NCBI GenBank assembly: GCA_000421085.1
Contig: ATWE01000006.1
Span: 1 to 64,000 of the forward strand
Direction: 5' to 3'
From: Ensifer sp. USDA 6670
GTDB lineage: Bacteria; Pseudomonadota; Alphaproteobacteria; Rhizobiales; Rhizobiaceae
DNA length: 64,000 nucleotides
Numbering within the stretch: position 1 is the stretch's first letter; every line of letters starts with the position of its first letter. Shown piece by piece: positions 38,903-47,673 of this stretch. The notes under the pieces were generated by a model. The model was not told the DNA's origin. It saw nothing but the letters and a program-made list of their open reading frames with translations, and did no database searches. The position numbers and the translations under genes were made by a program.

Positions 38903-40195
38903 ATGACCCTGATGATCAGCACATCCGTCGTCGAGGCCGAGAATGCAACCCGCCGGGACGCTCTCACGCGCGACTACGACAGCCTGGGCGAGCGGCTCGC
39001 CCGCCGCGGCGTCGATATCGATGCGGTGAAGGCCAAAGTTGCGGCCTACGGTGTTGCCGTCCCCTCCTGGGGCGTCGGCACCGGCGGCACGCGCTTTGCC
39101 CGCTTCCCCGGCGCTGGCGAGCCGCGCAATATCTTCGACAAGCTTGAAGACTGCGCCGTCATCCAGCAATTGACGCGAGCGACTCCGGCCGTGTCGCTCC
39201 ATATCCCCTGGGACAAGGTCTCCGATCTCGGGGCCCTGAAGGAGAAGGGTACGGCGCTCGGCTTGAGCTTCGACGCGATGAACTCGAACACGTTCTCGGA
39301 TGCGCCCGGACAGACGCATTCCTACAAGTTCGGCTCCCTGTCCCACACCGATTCCGCCACCCGCCGCCAGGCGATCGAGCATAATCTCGAATGCGTCGAG
39401 ATCGGCAAGGCGCTCGGCTCCAAAGCACTGACCGTCTGGATCGGCGACGGCTCCAACTTCCCCGGCCAGAGCAATTTCACCCGGGCCTTCGAACGTTATC
39501 TCGACTCGATGAAGGCGGTTTACGCGGCGCTTCCAGATGATTGGCGCGTCTTCACCGAGCACAAGATGTTCGAACCGGCGTTCTACTCGAGCGTCGTGCA
39601 GGATTGGGGCACGAACTATCTGATCGCACAGGAACTCGGGCCCAAGGCCTTCTGCCTCGTCGACCTCGGGCACCACGCGCCGAACGTCAACATCGAGATG
39701 ATCGTCGCGCGGCTGATCCAGTTCAAGAAGCTCGGGGGCTTCCATTTCAACGATTCGAAATACGGCGACGACGATCTCGACACCGGATCGATCGACCCCT
39801 ATCGGCTGTTCCTCGTCTTCAACGAGCTCGTCGATGCGGAGACGCGCGCCGCGGACGGTTTCGATCCGGCCCATATGCTCGACCAGAGTCACAACGTGAC
39901 GGACCCGATCGAAAGCCTGATGACGAGCGCAATGGAGGTCGGCCGTGCCTATGCTCAGGCGCTTATCGTCGATCGCAACGCACTTGCAGGCTATCAGCAG
40001 GAGAACGATGCGCTGATGGCATCAGAAACACTGAAGACTGCCTTCCGGACCGACGTCGAGCCCATCCTCGCCATGGCTCGCCTAGAAAATGGCGGCGCAA
40101 TCTCGCCGGTTTCCGCCTATCGGGAAAGCGGCTACCGTGCCAGGGTGGCCGCCGAGCGTCCTGCAGTCGCCGGCGGCGGCGGCGGCATCGTCTGA
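38903..40195 (+). CDS. rhaI: L-rhamnose isomerase RhaI
   Basis: The 430-residue product converts L-rhamnose to L-rhamnulose. It belongs to the Pseudomonas stutzeri-like isomerase group (TIM barrel), not the E. coli RhaA type. Candidate metal-site segments are FTEHKMFEPAFYSS, CLVDLGHHAPNVNIEMIVAR and GFHFNDSKYGDDDLDTGSID. It begins 13 bp after rhaD with a GGGAGG ribosome-binding site. A second long frame over the same DNA (38324-40195) is this gene joined to an out-of-frame part of rhaD. Confidence 0.94.
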   Translation: MTLMISTSVVEAENATRRDALTRDYDSLGERLARRGVDIDAVKAKVAAYGVAVPSWGVGTGGTRFARFPGAGEPRNIFDKLEDCAVIQQLTRATPAVSLHIPWDKVSDLGALKEKGTALGLSFDAMNSNTFSDAPGQTHSYKFGSLSHTDSATRRQAIEHNLECVEIGKALGSKALTVWIGDGSNFPGQSNFTRAFERYLDSMKAVYAALPDDWRVFTEHKMFEPAFYSSVVQDWGTNYLIAQELGPKAFCLVDLGHHAPNVNIEMIVARLIQFKKLGGFHFNDSKYGDDDLDTGSIDPYRLFLVFNELVDAETRAADGFDPAHMLDQSHNVTDPIESLMTSAMEVGRAYAQALIVDRNALAGYQQENDALMASETLKTAFRTDVEPILAMARLENGGAISPVSAYRESGYRARVAAERPAVAGGGGGIV

Positions 40196-40312
40196 ACCGC
40201 GGCGGCAGCGTCGCAGAAGCCATTCCGCGCGGTCAAAAATGCAACGCGCGACTTCTATCGCGTTCCAAAACATGGTTTATCCTCTTCCCCAGATGCAACG
40301 AGAGGGTGATTC

Positions 40313-40567
40313 ATGGGCATTGAAAGCATTCTGGTATTCCTTATCGTCGGCGCGGTTGCCGGCTGGCTTGCCGGTCTGATCGTCAGCGGCGGCGGCTTCG
40401 GTCTGCTCGGGAATATCGTAATCGGCATCGTCGGCGCCTTCATCGCCGGTCTTCTTTTCCCGGCCATCGGGATCAGCATCGGCAGCGGCATCTTTTCGGC
40501 CATCATTCATTCGACGATCGGGGCCGTGATCCTTCTGGTGCTGATTCGCATCGTCAAACAGGCCTGA
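40313..40567 (+). CDS. GlsB/YeaQ/YmgE-family small membrane protein
   Basis: An 84-residue very hydrophobic protein with three membrane segments (SILVFLIVGAVAGWLAGLIV, LGNIVIGIVGAFIAGLLF, STIGAVILLVLIRIV) and the Gly-rich spacing of the transglycosylase-associated/YeaQ family. The family is often stress-induced; the function is not established. It stands alone between rhaI and the next small gene. Confidence 0.85.
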   Translation: MGIESILVFLIVGAVAGWLAGLIVSGGGFGLLGNIVIGIVGAFIAGLLFPAIGISIGSGIFSAIIHSTIGAVILLVLIRIVKQA

Positions 40568-40638
40568 TCCGCGTTTACCATCATACGGTCCGCGCCGAAC
40601 GCGGGCCGGCCATCGCATGCCAATGAGCGGAGGCGAAA

Positions 40639-40827
40639 ATGACCGAACTCTACGCGGAAAAGATCGAAGACGCGCTGAAGTCGTACATCGCGGACCACCC
40701 CGGTACCCTGACGCGCGAACAGGCGATCTCCACTATCCTGGAAAGCTGGTTCGCAAGCCACGGCTACCTGCCGTCGCAGCAGGAAGGGCTGCGTCCCGAA
40801 GATCTCGATGCCTCGAATGACGACTGA
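40639..40827 (+). CDS. small conserved protein, function unknown
   Basis: A 62-residue acidic, helical protein (MTELYAEKIEDALKSYIADH). AGCGGAGGCGAAA lies just before the ATG and serves as ribosome-binding site. No signal, membrane segment or recognisable domain. It may be a small regulator, but nothing in the sequence proves it. Confidence 0.6.
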   Translation: MTELYAEKIEDALKSYIADHPGTLTREQAISTILESWFASHGYLPSQQEGLRPEDLDASNDD

Positions 40828-40906
40828 AGCGTGCCGCGCCTGAACGGCGGTTTTTAGCCGCGTGCGGCGGCGACACCAGCTCCATCCAAAGCACAGATTG
40901 CCAGAA

Positions 40907-41368
40907 ATGAGTCTTGCTTCCGTCAAACAGTTCTTTTCCCGGCACGCACCGGACATCGACGTCATCGAACTGGAGCAAAGCACCGCAACCGTGGCGCTCG
41001 CGGCAGAAGGGCATGGCGTCGAACCGGCGCAGATAGCCAAGACCCTCGCGCTCCGGGTCGGCGACGAAATCATCCTCATCGTCACGCGCGGCGATGCGCG
41101 CCTCGACAACAAGAAGTACAAGGCGCGGTTCGGAACCAAGGCGCGCATGCTCGGCCTCGACGAGGTCGAGGCGGAGACGGGCCATCCGGTGGGCGGGGTT
41201 TGTCCCTTCGGCCTGGTCAAGCCTCACAGCGTCTATTGCGACGAGTCGCTCAGGTCGTTCGACATCGTCGTTCCCGCCGCCGGTGCGACCAACGCCGCCG
41301 TCCATATCAGTCCCGGGCGCATGGCCGAACTGACCGGTGCGGAATGGATCGATGTCTCGGCTGTGTGA
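40907..41368 (+). CDS. YbaK/EbsC-family aminoacyl-tRNA deacylase-like protein
   Basis: A 153-residue protein (start MSLASVKQFFSRHAPDI) of the YbaK/ProX editing family. Family features are VEPAQIAKTLALRVGDEIIL, TRGDARLDNKKYKARFG, the GHPVGGVCPFGL motif and YCDESLRSFDIVVPAAGATN. Family members hydrolyse misacylated tRNA (such as Cys- or Ala-tRNAPro); the substrate here cannot be told. Confidence 0.88.
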   Translation: MSLASVKQFFSRHAPDIDVIELEQSTATVALAAEGHGVEPAQIAKTLALRVGDEIILIVTRGDARLDNKKYKARFGTKARMLGLDEVEAETGHPVGGVCPFGLVKPHSVYCDESLRSFDIVVPAAGATNAAVHISPGRMAELTGAEWIDVSAV

Positions 41369-41501
41369 GGCAAGGAAACAGTGGCCTTGGAGACGGTGGC
41401 CTTGGAATGGCCACATAGTTTAACTGAATGCCGACACGACCCACGCAGCAGGCCGATGAATCGGAATGCCACAGCACTGTAGATCTGGAGCGGTACGGAG
41501 A

Positions 41502-41891
41502 ATGAAAGCACTCGCCTGCGCCTTCACCCTCGCCACATTGGCGGCATGCCCGACGCAAGCGATGGACCGCTCCCTCGTCCGGCAATTCGAGAAGCTCGAT
41601 CCCCAGACGCGGCTGGAGCAGCGTTGCGACACGGAAGCGATGGAGCGTATCGGCGCAGACAAAAACCGGTTCAAACCGGACAAGGTCATCGCCTATACCT
41701 TTGCCGATCCCGTCATGAAAGGCGACAAGATGAAGGCGACGGGCGCGGTATTCCGAAGCAAGGGGGATTGGTACAAGCTGGCATTCAGGTGCAAGACGGA
41801 TTCCGAGCACCTTGAGGTGCTATCCTTCGAATACAAGATCGGAGAACGCGTGCCGCGGGAGAATTGGGATCAGCTCTATCTTTATCCTTGA
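41502..41891 (+). CDS. DUF930-like secreted protein
   Basis: A 129-residue protein with a signal-like start (MKALACAFTLATLAACPTQA) and a mature domain MDRSLVRQFEKLDPQTRLEQ onward, with RCDTEAMERIG and WYKLAFRCKTD carrying two conserved cysteines that could pair. This resembles the rhizobial DUF930 family. The ATG at 41502 follows a CGGAGA ribosome-binding stretch. Function unknown. Confidence 0.75.
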   Translation: MKALACAFTLATLAACPTQAMDRSLVRQFEKLDPQTRLEQRCDTEAMERIGADKNRFKPDKVIAYTFADPVMKGDKMKATGAVFRSKGDWYKLAFRCKTDSEHLEVLSFEYKIGERVPRENWDQLYLYP

Positions 41892-41898
41892 GCGAGCT

Positions 41899-41994
41899 CT
41901 AAAGGACCGCCATCAGGAACACGAAGGACCCGAGCGACAATACGGCGATGATGCTCATCAGCACCTTCATCATGTGTTCCGTCATTTCGTACAT
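41899..41994 (-). CDS. possible 31-residue membrane peptide
   Basis: A short frame encodes MYEMTEHMMKVLMSIIAVLS and continues with a hydrophobic end (LGSFVFLMAVL), giving one membrane helix preceded by a Met-rich amphipathic start. GAGGAGTTGG lies about 8-12 bp upstream. It ends tail to tail with the DUF930 gene. No homology can be judged at this length. Confidence 0.45.
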   Translation of the reverse strand: MYEMTEHMMKVLMSIIAVLSLGSFVFLMAVL

Positions 41995-42159
41995 CCTAGC
42001 CAACTCCTCAGGAAGACGAATGCCGCACCTGCGCCGGATCGACGGGCCAGCCGGCCCGTGATCATCGACGTCAACAATTTTGTAAGAAATTGGTTAACAA
42101 ATCACTTCCATGGGCGTGATCCGGCTTGCTCCGCCCCAGGACCCCGCATCGGCGCGCGA

Positions 42160-42471
42160 CTAACGCAAGCCCCCGCCTGACTTCGAACCGCCCTGCGACT
42201 GCCCCGCTCCCGGGCCGCCCTGCGACACGCCGCCGCCATGCGCGCTACCGGGATTTGGTCCGTCCGGCCCGTTGCCATAACCATTGTTGCCCTTCGTATT
42301 GCCGCCACCGCCGCCGCCCGATTTGGCGATCGCATTCGAGGTGAGGCTTGTGGAAAGCAGCATGGTGACCGCGGGTGGCGTCACCACCGCGAAGCGCCCA
42401 CAGTTCTTCAGAAATTCGCGGCGGTCTTCGTCGCTGCGCGGCGGCAGCCCGTTTGGCATTTCGGAACTCAT
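42160..42471 (-). CDS. Gly-rich small protein with Tat-like leader
   Basis: A 103-residue protein in two parts. Residues about 1-50 are a leader with RREFLKNCGRFAVV and a hydrophobic TPPAVTMLLSTSLTSNAIA, resembling a twin-arginine signal. Residues about 51-103 are a low-complexity Gly/Asn/Ser/Pro stretch with no large hydrophobic residues. It lies upstream-facing next to a nucleotidyltransferase and a PqqD/HprK-like kinase, so it could be the substrate of that pair. The gap 42472-42675 is AT-rich and probably holds its promoter. Confidence 0.7.
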   Translation of the reverse strand: MSSEMPNGLPPRSDEDRREFLKNCGRFAVVTPPAVTMLLSTSLTSNAIAKSGGGGGGNTKGNNGYGNGPDGPNPGSAHGGGVSQGGPGAGQSQGGSKSGGGLR

Positions 42472-42675
42472 GGACGTATCCCCCTGCGCGTTGACTATTT
42501 TGTCGAATTTACAGTAATATTTTGCCCGAGAATAGTGTTACATTTGGGTGCTTCCGGCAATATAGAATACTATATAATCAATTGTGATTAATCATAAATG
42601 TCTACAAGATTTTATTTCCGTTTACATTACAGAACGCTACAGGAAAGCGGAACCCTTCATTTATCAATATCAACT

Positions 42676-43758
42676 CTAGATCTTTCCTGACGGTCTCGAC
42701 CGAAAGATGCGTCGGAGCTCGCCGATTTTCCGCTTAGCCTCCTGGCGCCGCGACGGGTATGGCTCACCGCCGTACCGGTCCCAGGACGGATAGTAGGCGA
42801 CCTCAGTCAAGAGCGTGAAAATGGTGAAGAGGACGAAGAGATAGTCCCTGCCAAGCTGGACCCGTCTCCGTCGTAATTGAAGCCGCGGCAGCTTCCCGGC
42901 GTACAAACCGGACGCACCACCTATCCCGAACAGCGTGTCGGCCGTCAGGATTTGCGTCTCAACCGCATGTCTTTCGTAGCCGCTGGCAAAAAGCGACATC
43001 AACTGCTCCCAGTCGACGCTCTCCGAGGCTGCGAGCTTCGACAGATCGAGAAGGTGTCGCAGATCGATCAGGCCGCGCCAGTAGTCGCCATCCTGGAACT
43101 GATCGTGCAGGACCAGGAAGACGATCTGGGCAAAGGGCGACGGAACGCGGACGTCTCCCCCATCGAGGGCGATCCTGCGGCTATGCCCATACAGCCATTC
43201 GATGTCGCTGAAGGAGGCCGGCCCTTTAGGCCGGCATTGAAGATCGATGCTCCCTGCATCCGTCGGCCGCTCCAGGACGGCGGGCAGATGGAATTTCGAG
43301 TTTCCCGGCCATGAGCCGCTGCCGGCGGCAAGGCGGATTTCGTAACCGATGTCCTGCAGTGCTCCAATCGATGAGGCCATGTCGGCGGGGCGGACGAGTA
43401 TATCGAGGTCGGTCAGCATCCGCGCGCCGATCTCGTCCGGCTTCTGTGCAACCAGGATTGCCGCACCCTTCATGAGGACCGGCTCCACGCCGATGCGGTT
43501 GAGACAGTGTACCGCCTCGGTCAGCTGCGCCAACAGTCTCCTGTTGCGCTCCGCGTTCCTGTCGTAAATCAGTGAGAGGTATCGGCGGACATCCTCGGGC
43601 ACGTCCCCCGCATATTTCCTCGCCGCGATGGCGAGCGAGGAAACCGTCAGGCTTTCATTCGCAAGCGCGATGACGTCCTCCCAGTCCACGTCAGCCGGAG
43701 GGTTGCCGTTGAGGCAGGATGTGAGCGCAAGAAGATTTCGGTAGCTACGTCGCGTCAT
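42676..43758 (-). CDS. NTP_transf_5-type nucleotidyltransferase
   Basis: A 360-residue protein with the signature of the uncharacterised nucleotidyltransferase family (PF14907 type): GVEPVLMKGAAILVAQKPDE, then ARMLTDLDILVRPADMA, with the paired Asp residues of a polymerase-beta-like metal site, and an adjacent helical region (SLIYDRNAERNRRLLAQLTE). It overlaps the kinase gene upstream by 14 bp. Members of this family occur with HprK-like kinases and PqqD-like proteins in peptide or lasso-peptide tailoring clusters. The substrate is unknown. Confidence 0.82.
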   Translation of the reverse strand: MTRRSYRNLLALTSCLNGNPPADVDWEDVIALANESLTVSSLAIAARKYAGDVPEDVRRYLSLIYDRNAERNRRLLAQLTEAVHCLNRIGVEPVLMKGAAILVAQKPDEIGARMLTDLDILVRPADMASSIGALQDIGYEIRLAAGSGSWPGNSKFHLPAVLERPTDAGSIDLQCRPKGPASFSDIEWLYGHSRRIALDGGDVRVPSPFAQIVFLVLHDQFQDGDYWRGLIDLRHLLDLSKLAASESVDWEQLMSLFASGYERHAVETQILTADTLFGIGGASGLYAGKLPRLQLRRRRVQLGRDYLFVLFTIFTLLTEVAYYPSWDRYGGEPYPSRRQEAKRKIGELRRIFRSRPSGKI

Positions 43759-44845
43759 GGTGCCTGCTCAGCATCTCTACGGCCTCGTCCAGCCGCATAT
43801 AGGAAAGCTCTACGGCACTGGCGGCGCGGATGGCGTTCAGCAGGGCGTCGAACTGCGACAGATTCAGGCGCCGTGTCGGCGTAAAGGCGCCGAGAAAGAG
43901 TTCCGACAGAACCCGCGCCGGTTCGACCGCGGCAAGCGCGGTCCGACCTTTGCGGCGGCGCAGAAGCACAATGGTGCCGAGCGGTACTGCATCGTCAGAC
44001 GCAAAGGGGATCGACGCAAGGTAGCGGACATATCGATTGTCGAGGCGGCGATGAACCGGCGCCGCTTCGATCGTGCCGCGCATGAATTTGAGGAGACCCC
44101 ATGAGCCGCGCTTGAGGGCCGGGGCGAAGGGAACGCCCCGCAACAGGCCGTCCGGCCTCATCAGCGCGATATCGTCGCCGCCGCAGGCAAAGCCTGCTTC
44201 TAGAAGCGCGAGAGCGAGCGTCGACTTGCCCGCGCCCGGCGCGCCGCAAATCAGAAGCCCCTTGCCGTTCTTCACCAGGAGGGCGGCATGCAGTGCGACC
44301 TTCGTGCCGAGGCTTGCAAGCACATCCTCGGTCAGCAACGCTTTCAGCGCCGGCACCGCCTCGTTGACCGCGACGATCATACCGGGGGAGCGATTGCGGC
44401 TCACGCACACGCGGTTGCCGAACTTCGCCACCGCATAGGAGACCGACGGCTTCAGCCCCGCCGATGCCTGATGATCGAATACCGGCAGGACGAGATCGAG
44501 GAGGCCCCTATCATGATAGGCTATCGAGACGGCGGCTCCCTGCAGATCCAGCACATGCGTGTGCAGCGGCTCCCCCTCCTCGGCGTCGAAGGCAATCTCC
44601 AGCAGACCCTCGCGGGACATATAGAGGAGATAGTCCCGCACCGATTTGCGCGCTTCGGACCGCCCGGCGCCACGCGCCACCAGATCGGCCTCCAGCCGGC
44701 GCTGCGACATGAATTCGGCGAGAAGGCAGGTGAGATACGCCGTAAGGTCGTCGACCTCAAAGATCTGCTGCGACGCTTCGACGAAAATCGTCTTGCGCTG
44801 GCCAAGCAGAAAAAATCGTGCCCCGTCGGAGACGCGGAACTTCAT
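43745..44845 (-). CDS. PqqD-like/HprK-related kinase
   Basis: A 366-residue protein. Residues about 1-90 (RVSDGARFFLLGQRKTIFVE, FEVDDLTAYLTCLLAEF, YLLYMSREGLLEI) have the look of a PqqD-type peptide-binding domain. Residues about 160-366 resemble HPr kinase: P-loop LLICGAPGAGKSTLALALLE, then FACGGDDIALM and VPLGTIVLLRRR. The start at 44845 follows GGGAGGGGG. This matches the HprK-related kinase A system as named in domain databases. It is probably co-transcribed with the nucleotidyltransferase. Confidence 0.8.
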   Translation of the reverse strand: MKFRVSDGARFFLLGQRKTIFVEASQQIFEVDDLTAYLTCLLAEFMSQRRLEADLVARGAGRSEARKSVRDYLLYMSREGLLEIAFDAEEGEPLHTHVLDLQGAAVSIAYHDRGLLDLVLPVFDHQASAGLKPSVSYAVAKFGNRVCVSRNRSPGMIVAVNEAVPALKALLTEDVLASLGTKVALHAALLVKNGKGLLICGAPGAGKSTLALALLEAGFACGGDDIALMRPDGLLRGVPFAPALKRGSWGLLKFMRGTIEAAPVHRRLDNRYVRYLASIPFASDDAVPLGTIVLLRRRKGRTALAAVEPARVLSELFLGAFTPTRRLNLSQFDALLNAIRAASAVELSYMRLDEAVEMLSRHHDAT

Positions 44846-45074
44846 TCCAACCCCCTCCCGCTGCCGCGTGCCTCGGCATGCTATCGCATTTGTGGTCGAA
44901 AATTCGCGATCCCGCCAGCCCCAATGCGGCGTCAGCGGCTGAGGTTTCAATGGGATACTGCTAAAGATACATCGTTCGGCAGTGAGATACGCCGCTTGGG
45001 TTATGGGTCGGACGAGAGGAGTGACTTCGAACTGCTCGCGGGGTCAGGTATGGCGGCTGCGGGCGAAGAGTAAA

Positions 45075-45150
45075 TGGTGCCCGGAGGCGGATTTGAACCA
45101 CCGACACGCGGATTTTCAATCCGCTGCTCTACCAACTGAGCTATCCGGGC
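45075..45150 (-). tRNA. tRNA-Phe (GAA)
   Basis: The reverse strand folds as a 76-nt cloverleaf. The acceptor pairs GCCCGGA with TCCGGGC, the D arm has GCTCAGTTGGTAGAGC, the anticodon stem GCGGA/TCCGC encloses the loop TTGAAAA (anticodon GAA), the T loop is TTCAAAT and the gene encodes its CCA end. Confidence 0.97.
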
Positions 45151-45391
45151 ATCCTGCCTTGACGGCGGCAGTTTCCTTCGGGAAACCGCTGGGGCGTGTC
45201 GTTCGCCCCGGAAGCGAGCGGGGTTATAACATCTTGTTCGGCCGTGTCCAGCACCAAATGACTCTTTTTCGAAGGAATTTAGCTGGCTGCGGAAAGGTGG
45301 AGAAAGTCGAAGAAATTCAGAGAGATCGCCGGCACCCGCGAATTCCCCGGGCGCCGCTCCGCAACAATGAATGTTCGGGTGGAGCGAAGAA

Positions 45392-45604
45392 TTACCGTTC
45401 GTCGCCGTCGTCGGCCTTCGACTCGTCGTCGGCGACCGGGATCGCATAGGAACCGGACAGCCAGCGATTGAGATCGACGTTACGGCATCGCTCGGAGCAG
45501 AAGGGATAATGCTCGCGCACGGACGGGCGTCCGCACTCCGCGCAGGGACGCGTTGCGCGCAGGGGTTCTACGTTCGACTCGTTTTTCTTGCCTCCGCCGC
45601 GCAT
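45392..45604 (-). CDS. yacG: DNA gyrase inhibitor YacG
   Basis: A 70-residue zinc-finger protein (start MRGGGKKNESN). The zinc site is CAECGRPSVREHYPFCSERC, i.e. Cys-X2-Cys-X11-Cys-X3-Cys, followed by RNVDLNRWLSGSYAIP, typical of YacG, which binds gyrase B. The start lies 4 bp after the maf stop; the longer open frame overlaps maf and was not used. Confidence 0.92.
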   Translation of the reverse strand: MRGGGKKNESNVEPLRATRPCAECGRPSVREHYPFCSERCRNVDLNRWLSGSYAIPVADDESKADDGDER

Positions 45605-45608
45605 CTTC

Positions 45609-46229
45609 TCAGCCTTCCAGCCAACGATCGTGCACGTCGTACCCTTCGCCGACGAGGAGATTGACGGTTTCATAGAGCGGCAAGCCTACCACATTGGTGT
45701 AGGAGCCGACCAGCTTCACGACGAAACCTCCGGCAATTCCCTGGATACCATATCCCCCGGCCTTGCCGCGCCACTGGCCGGAACCGAGATAGCTCTCGAT
45801 GTCGAGCGTGGAAAGGCGTTTGAAGCGCACCTTGGTGTCGATCACCTTCTGGCGAAGCGTGCGGTCGGGCGTGACGAGGCAGATACCCGTATAGACGCGG
45901 TGGCTGCGCCCCGACAGAAGATGCAATGCGCTCGACGCCTCGCTCACCAGTTCCGGCTTCGGCAGGATACGGCGGCCGACGCAAACGACGGTGTCGGCTG
46001 CGAGAATGTAGCTGCCGTCCCAGGCCGGGTCGCCGGTAATCGCAGCAAGCGCCGCCTTCGCCTTTTCAGCCGAGAGCCGCCGCGCAAGCGAGCGAGGGTG
46101 CTCCGAACGCTTCGGCGTTTCGTCCAGGTCCATCGGCATGAGGCGCGCGGGCTCGATTCCCGCCTGCGCCAGGAGCTCGACACGACGCGGCGATCCGGAC
46201 GCCAGTATCAGTTTCTTGGTCACTGCCAT
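45609..46229 (-). CDS. maf: Maf-family nucleotide pyrophosphatase
   Basis: A 206-residue Maf protein, which hydrolyses non-canonical or specific nucleoside triphosphates. Features are [20 protein letters not shown] (SPRR), the [18 protein letters not shown] stretch and [16 protein letters not shown]. It precedes yacG in the conserved alphaproteobacterial order infA-maf-yacG. Confidence 0.93.
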   Translation of the reverse strand: MAVTKKLILASGSPRRVELLAQAGIEPARLMPMDLDETPKRSEHPRSLARRLSAEKAKAALAAITGDPAWDGSYILAADTVVCVGRRILPKPELVSEASSALHLLSGRSHRVYTGICLVTPDRTLRQKVIDTKVRFKRLSTLDIESYLGSGQWRGKAGGYGIQGIAGGFVVKLVGSYTNVVGLPLYETVNLLVGEGYDVHDRWLEG

Positions 46230-46327
46230 CGATGCGAGCCGTTATTCCCGGAAGTTTGTGCCAAGGTCATGCATGTGGCTGCCCAAAACCGCTCAGCACT
46301 TTTGGGCGACGTGCATTTGGCCGGGGC

Positions 46328-46546
46328 CTACTTGAAGCGGTAGGTGATACGGCCCTTCGTCAGATCATAGGGCGTCATCTCGACGAGCACCTTGTCGCCG
46401 GCCAGAACGCGGATACGGTTCTTGCGCATGCGGCCCGCCGTGTGGGCGATGATCTCGTGCTCGTTTTCAAGCTTCACGCGAAAGGTCGCGTTGGGAAGCA
46501 ATTCGGTGACCACGCCCGGAAATTCTAGGACTTCTTCTTTCGCCAT
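46328..46546 (-). CDS. infA: translation initiation factor IF-1
   Basis: A 72-residue OB-fold protein: [60 protein letters not shown] and [10 protein letters not shown]. Length and sequence are those of IF-1, which binds the ribosomal A site. The open frame extends upstream but the family start is the ATG at 46546. Confidence 0.97.
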   Translation of the reverse strand: MAKEEVLEFPGVVTELLPNATFRVKLENEHEIIAHTAGRMRKNRIRVLAGDKVLVEMTPYDLTKGRITYRFK

Positions 46547-46703
46547 GCAGGACTGTTCTTTCTCGTGTTCAATAGCGGATGCAACAGGCATCCTCGAAAA
46601 GTTGCCGGAAACTACACAATCGCCGCGGCTTTGTGAACCGCTTTGATCAGGCTTTTTCGGGTGCCCGATCATCGCGCATCGAATCGCGGCGCGAGGATCG
46701 GAA

Positions 46704-47183
46704 TCATGCAGCCGGAGGACTGCCTTTCTGGTGGCTTTCCGCGGCGAGACGGGTCGCGATCAGCGTGGCCAGATGATCGCGCACCGCCCGGTAGGCGGCC
46801 ACGATCTGCTCCCGTGTGCCGGTCGCGACAGTCGGGTCGGGTGTCGGCCAGTATACCACATCCACGGCCATGGATCGGGTCAGTTCAAGGGCCATGTGGT
46901 GGGCTTCGGGCGCCAGCGTCACGATGAGGTCGAAGTAATCGTCTTCGAGCTCTTCTAGCGTGCGCGGCTGATGGCGGCCGATCGTCAGCCCGACCTCTTC
47001 GAGAACCACGTCTACGAAGGGATCCCGTTCGCCCTGCCGGACGCCGGCGGAGGCGACGTAGGTCCCTTTCGGAAGCGCCACGCGGGCGAGCGCCTCGGCC
47101 ATCGGCGAACGGATGGCGTTCATGCCGCACATGAAGAGAACCGAGCGGGGCGCTTTCGGTTGTGGCGTGGCGGTCGCGATCAT
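46704..47183 (-). CDS. low-molecular-weight phosphatase-like protein
   Basis: A 159-residue protein of the low-molecular-weight phosphotyrosine phosphatase / arsenate-reductase fold. The phosphate loop is [20 protein letters not shown] (Cys-X5-Arg-Ser), with a later aspartate-bearing [10 protein letters not shown] loop as candidate acid. It lies 13 bp after the UPF0262 gene in a conserved alphaproteobacterial order. Whether the substrate is protein or arsenate cannot be told. Confidence 0.85.
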   Translation of the reverse strand: MIATATPQPKAPRSVLFMCGMNAIRSPMAEALARVALPKGTYVASAGVRQGERDPFVDVVLEEVGLTIGRHQPRTLEELEDDYFDLIVTLAPEAHHMALELTRSMAVDVVYWPTPDPTVATGTREQIVAAYRAVRDHLATLIATRLAAESHQKGSPPAA

Positions 47184-47196
47184 CTCCGCCTCCCCG

Positions 47197-47673
47197 TCAG
47201 CCGCGCCAGTAGAGCACGCAGACGAGCGTGAAGAGCCGGCGTGCCGTATCGAAATCCAGCCTGATCTTGCCCGACAGCCGGTCCATCAGGGTCTGTGACC
47301 CTTCGTTGTGGATGCCGCGCCGCCCCATGTCGATCGCCTCGATCTGGCTCGGCGTCGCCGACCGGATCGCCTGGTAATAGCTTTCGCAGATCATGAAGTA
47401 ATCCTTCACGATACGGCGAAAAGGCGTGAGCGAGAGGATGTGGGTGGCGACCTCGGTACCGCCATCCGTCGAAATCCGGAAGACCAGCTTCGCGTCGACC
47501 AGCGACAGATTGAGCCGATAGGGGCCGCCTGGATGCCCGACGGGCTCGAACAGGTTTTCTTCGAGAAGGTCGAAGATCGCAACCGCGCGCTCATGCTCCA
47601 CATCCGGCGTCGAGCGGCCGATCGTCTCGTCCAGCACGACATCGCAGAGCCGCAGGTTGCGATCGGCCTTCAT
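47197..47673 (-). CDS. UPF0262 family protein
   Basis: A 158-residue protein with the UPF0262 pattern ([59 protein letters not shown]). It overlaps hisD by 4 bp and is followed by the phosphatase gene; this hisD neighbourhood is conserved in rhizobia. No function is established. Confidence 0.9.
   Translation of the reverse strand: MKADRNLRLCDVVLDETIGRSTPDVEHERAVAIFDLLEENLFEPVGHPGGPYRLNLSLVDAKLVFRISTDGGTEVATHILSLTPFRRIVKDYFMICESYYQAIRSATPSQIEAIDMGRRGIHNEGSQTLMDRLSGKIRLDFDTARRLFTLVCVLYWRG

Noticed and set aside
38324-40195. A 623-codon frame that contains rhaI
   Set aside because: The first part is out of frame with the certain rhaD dehydrogenase domain. Only the part from 38903 is real (rhaI).
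41382-41414. Short direct repeat GTGGCCTTGGA (two copies)
   Set aside because: Two copies about 15 bp apart in a gap; too short and isolated to call a functional element.
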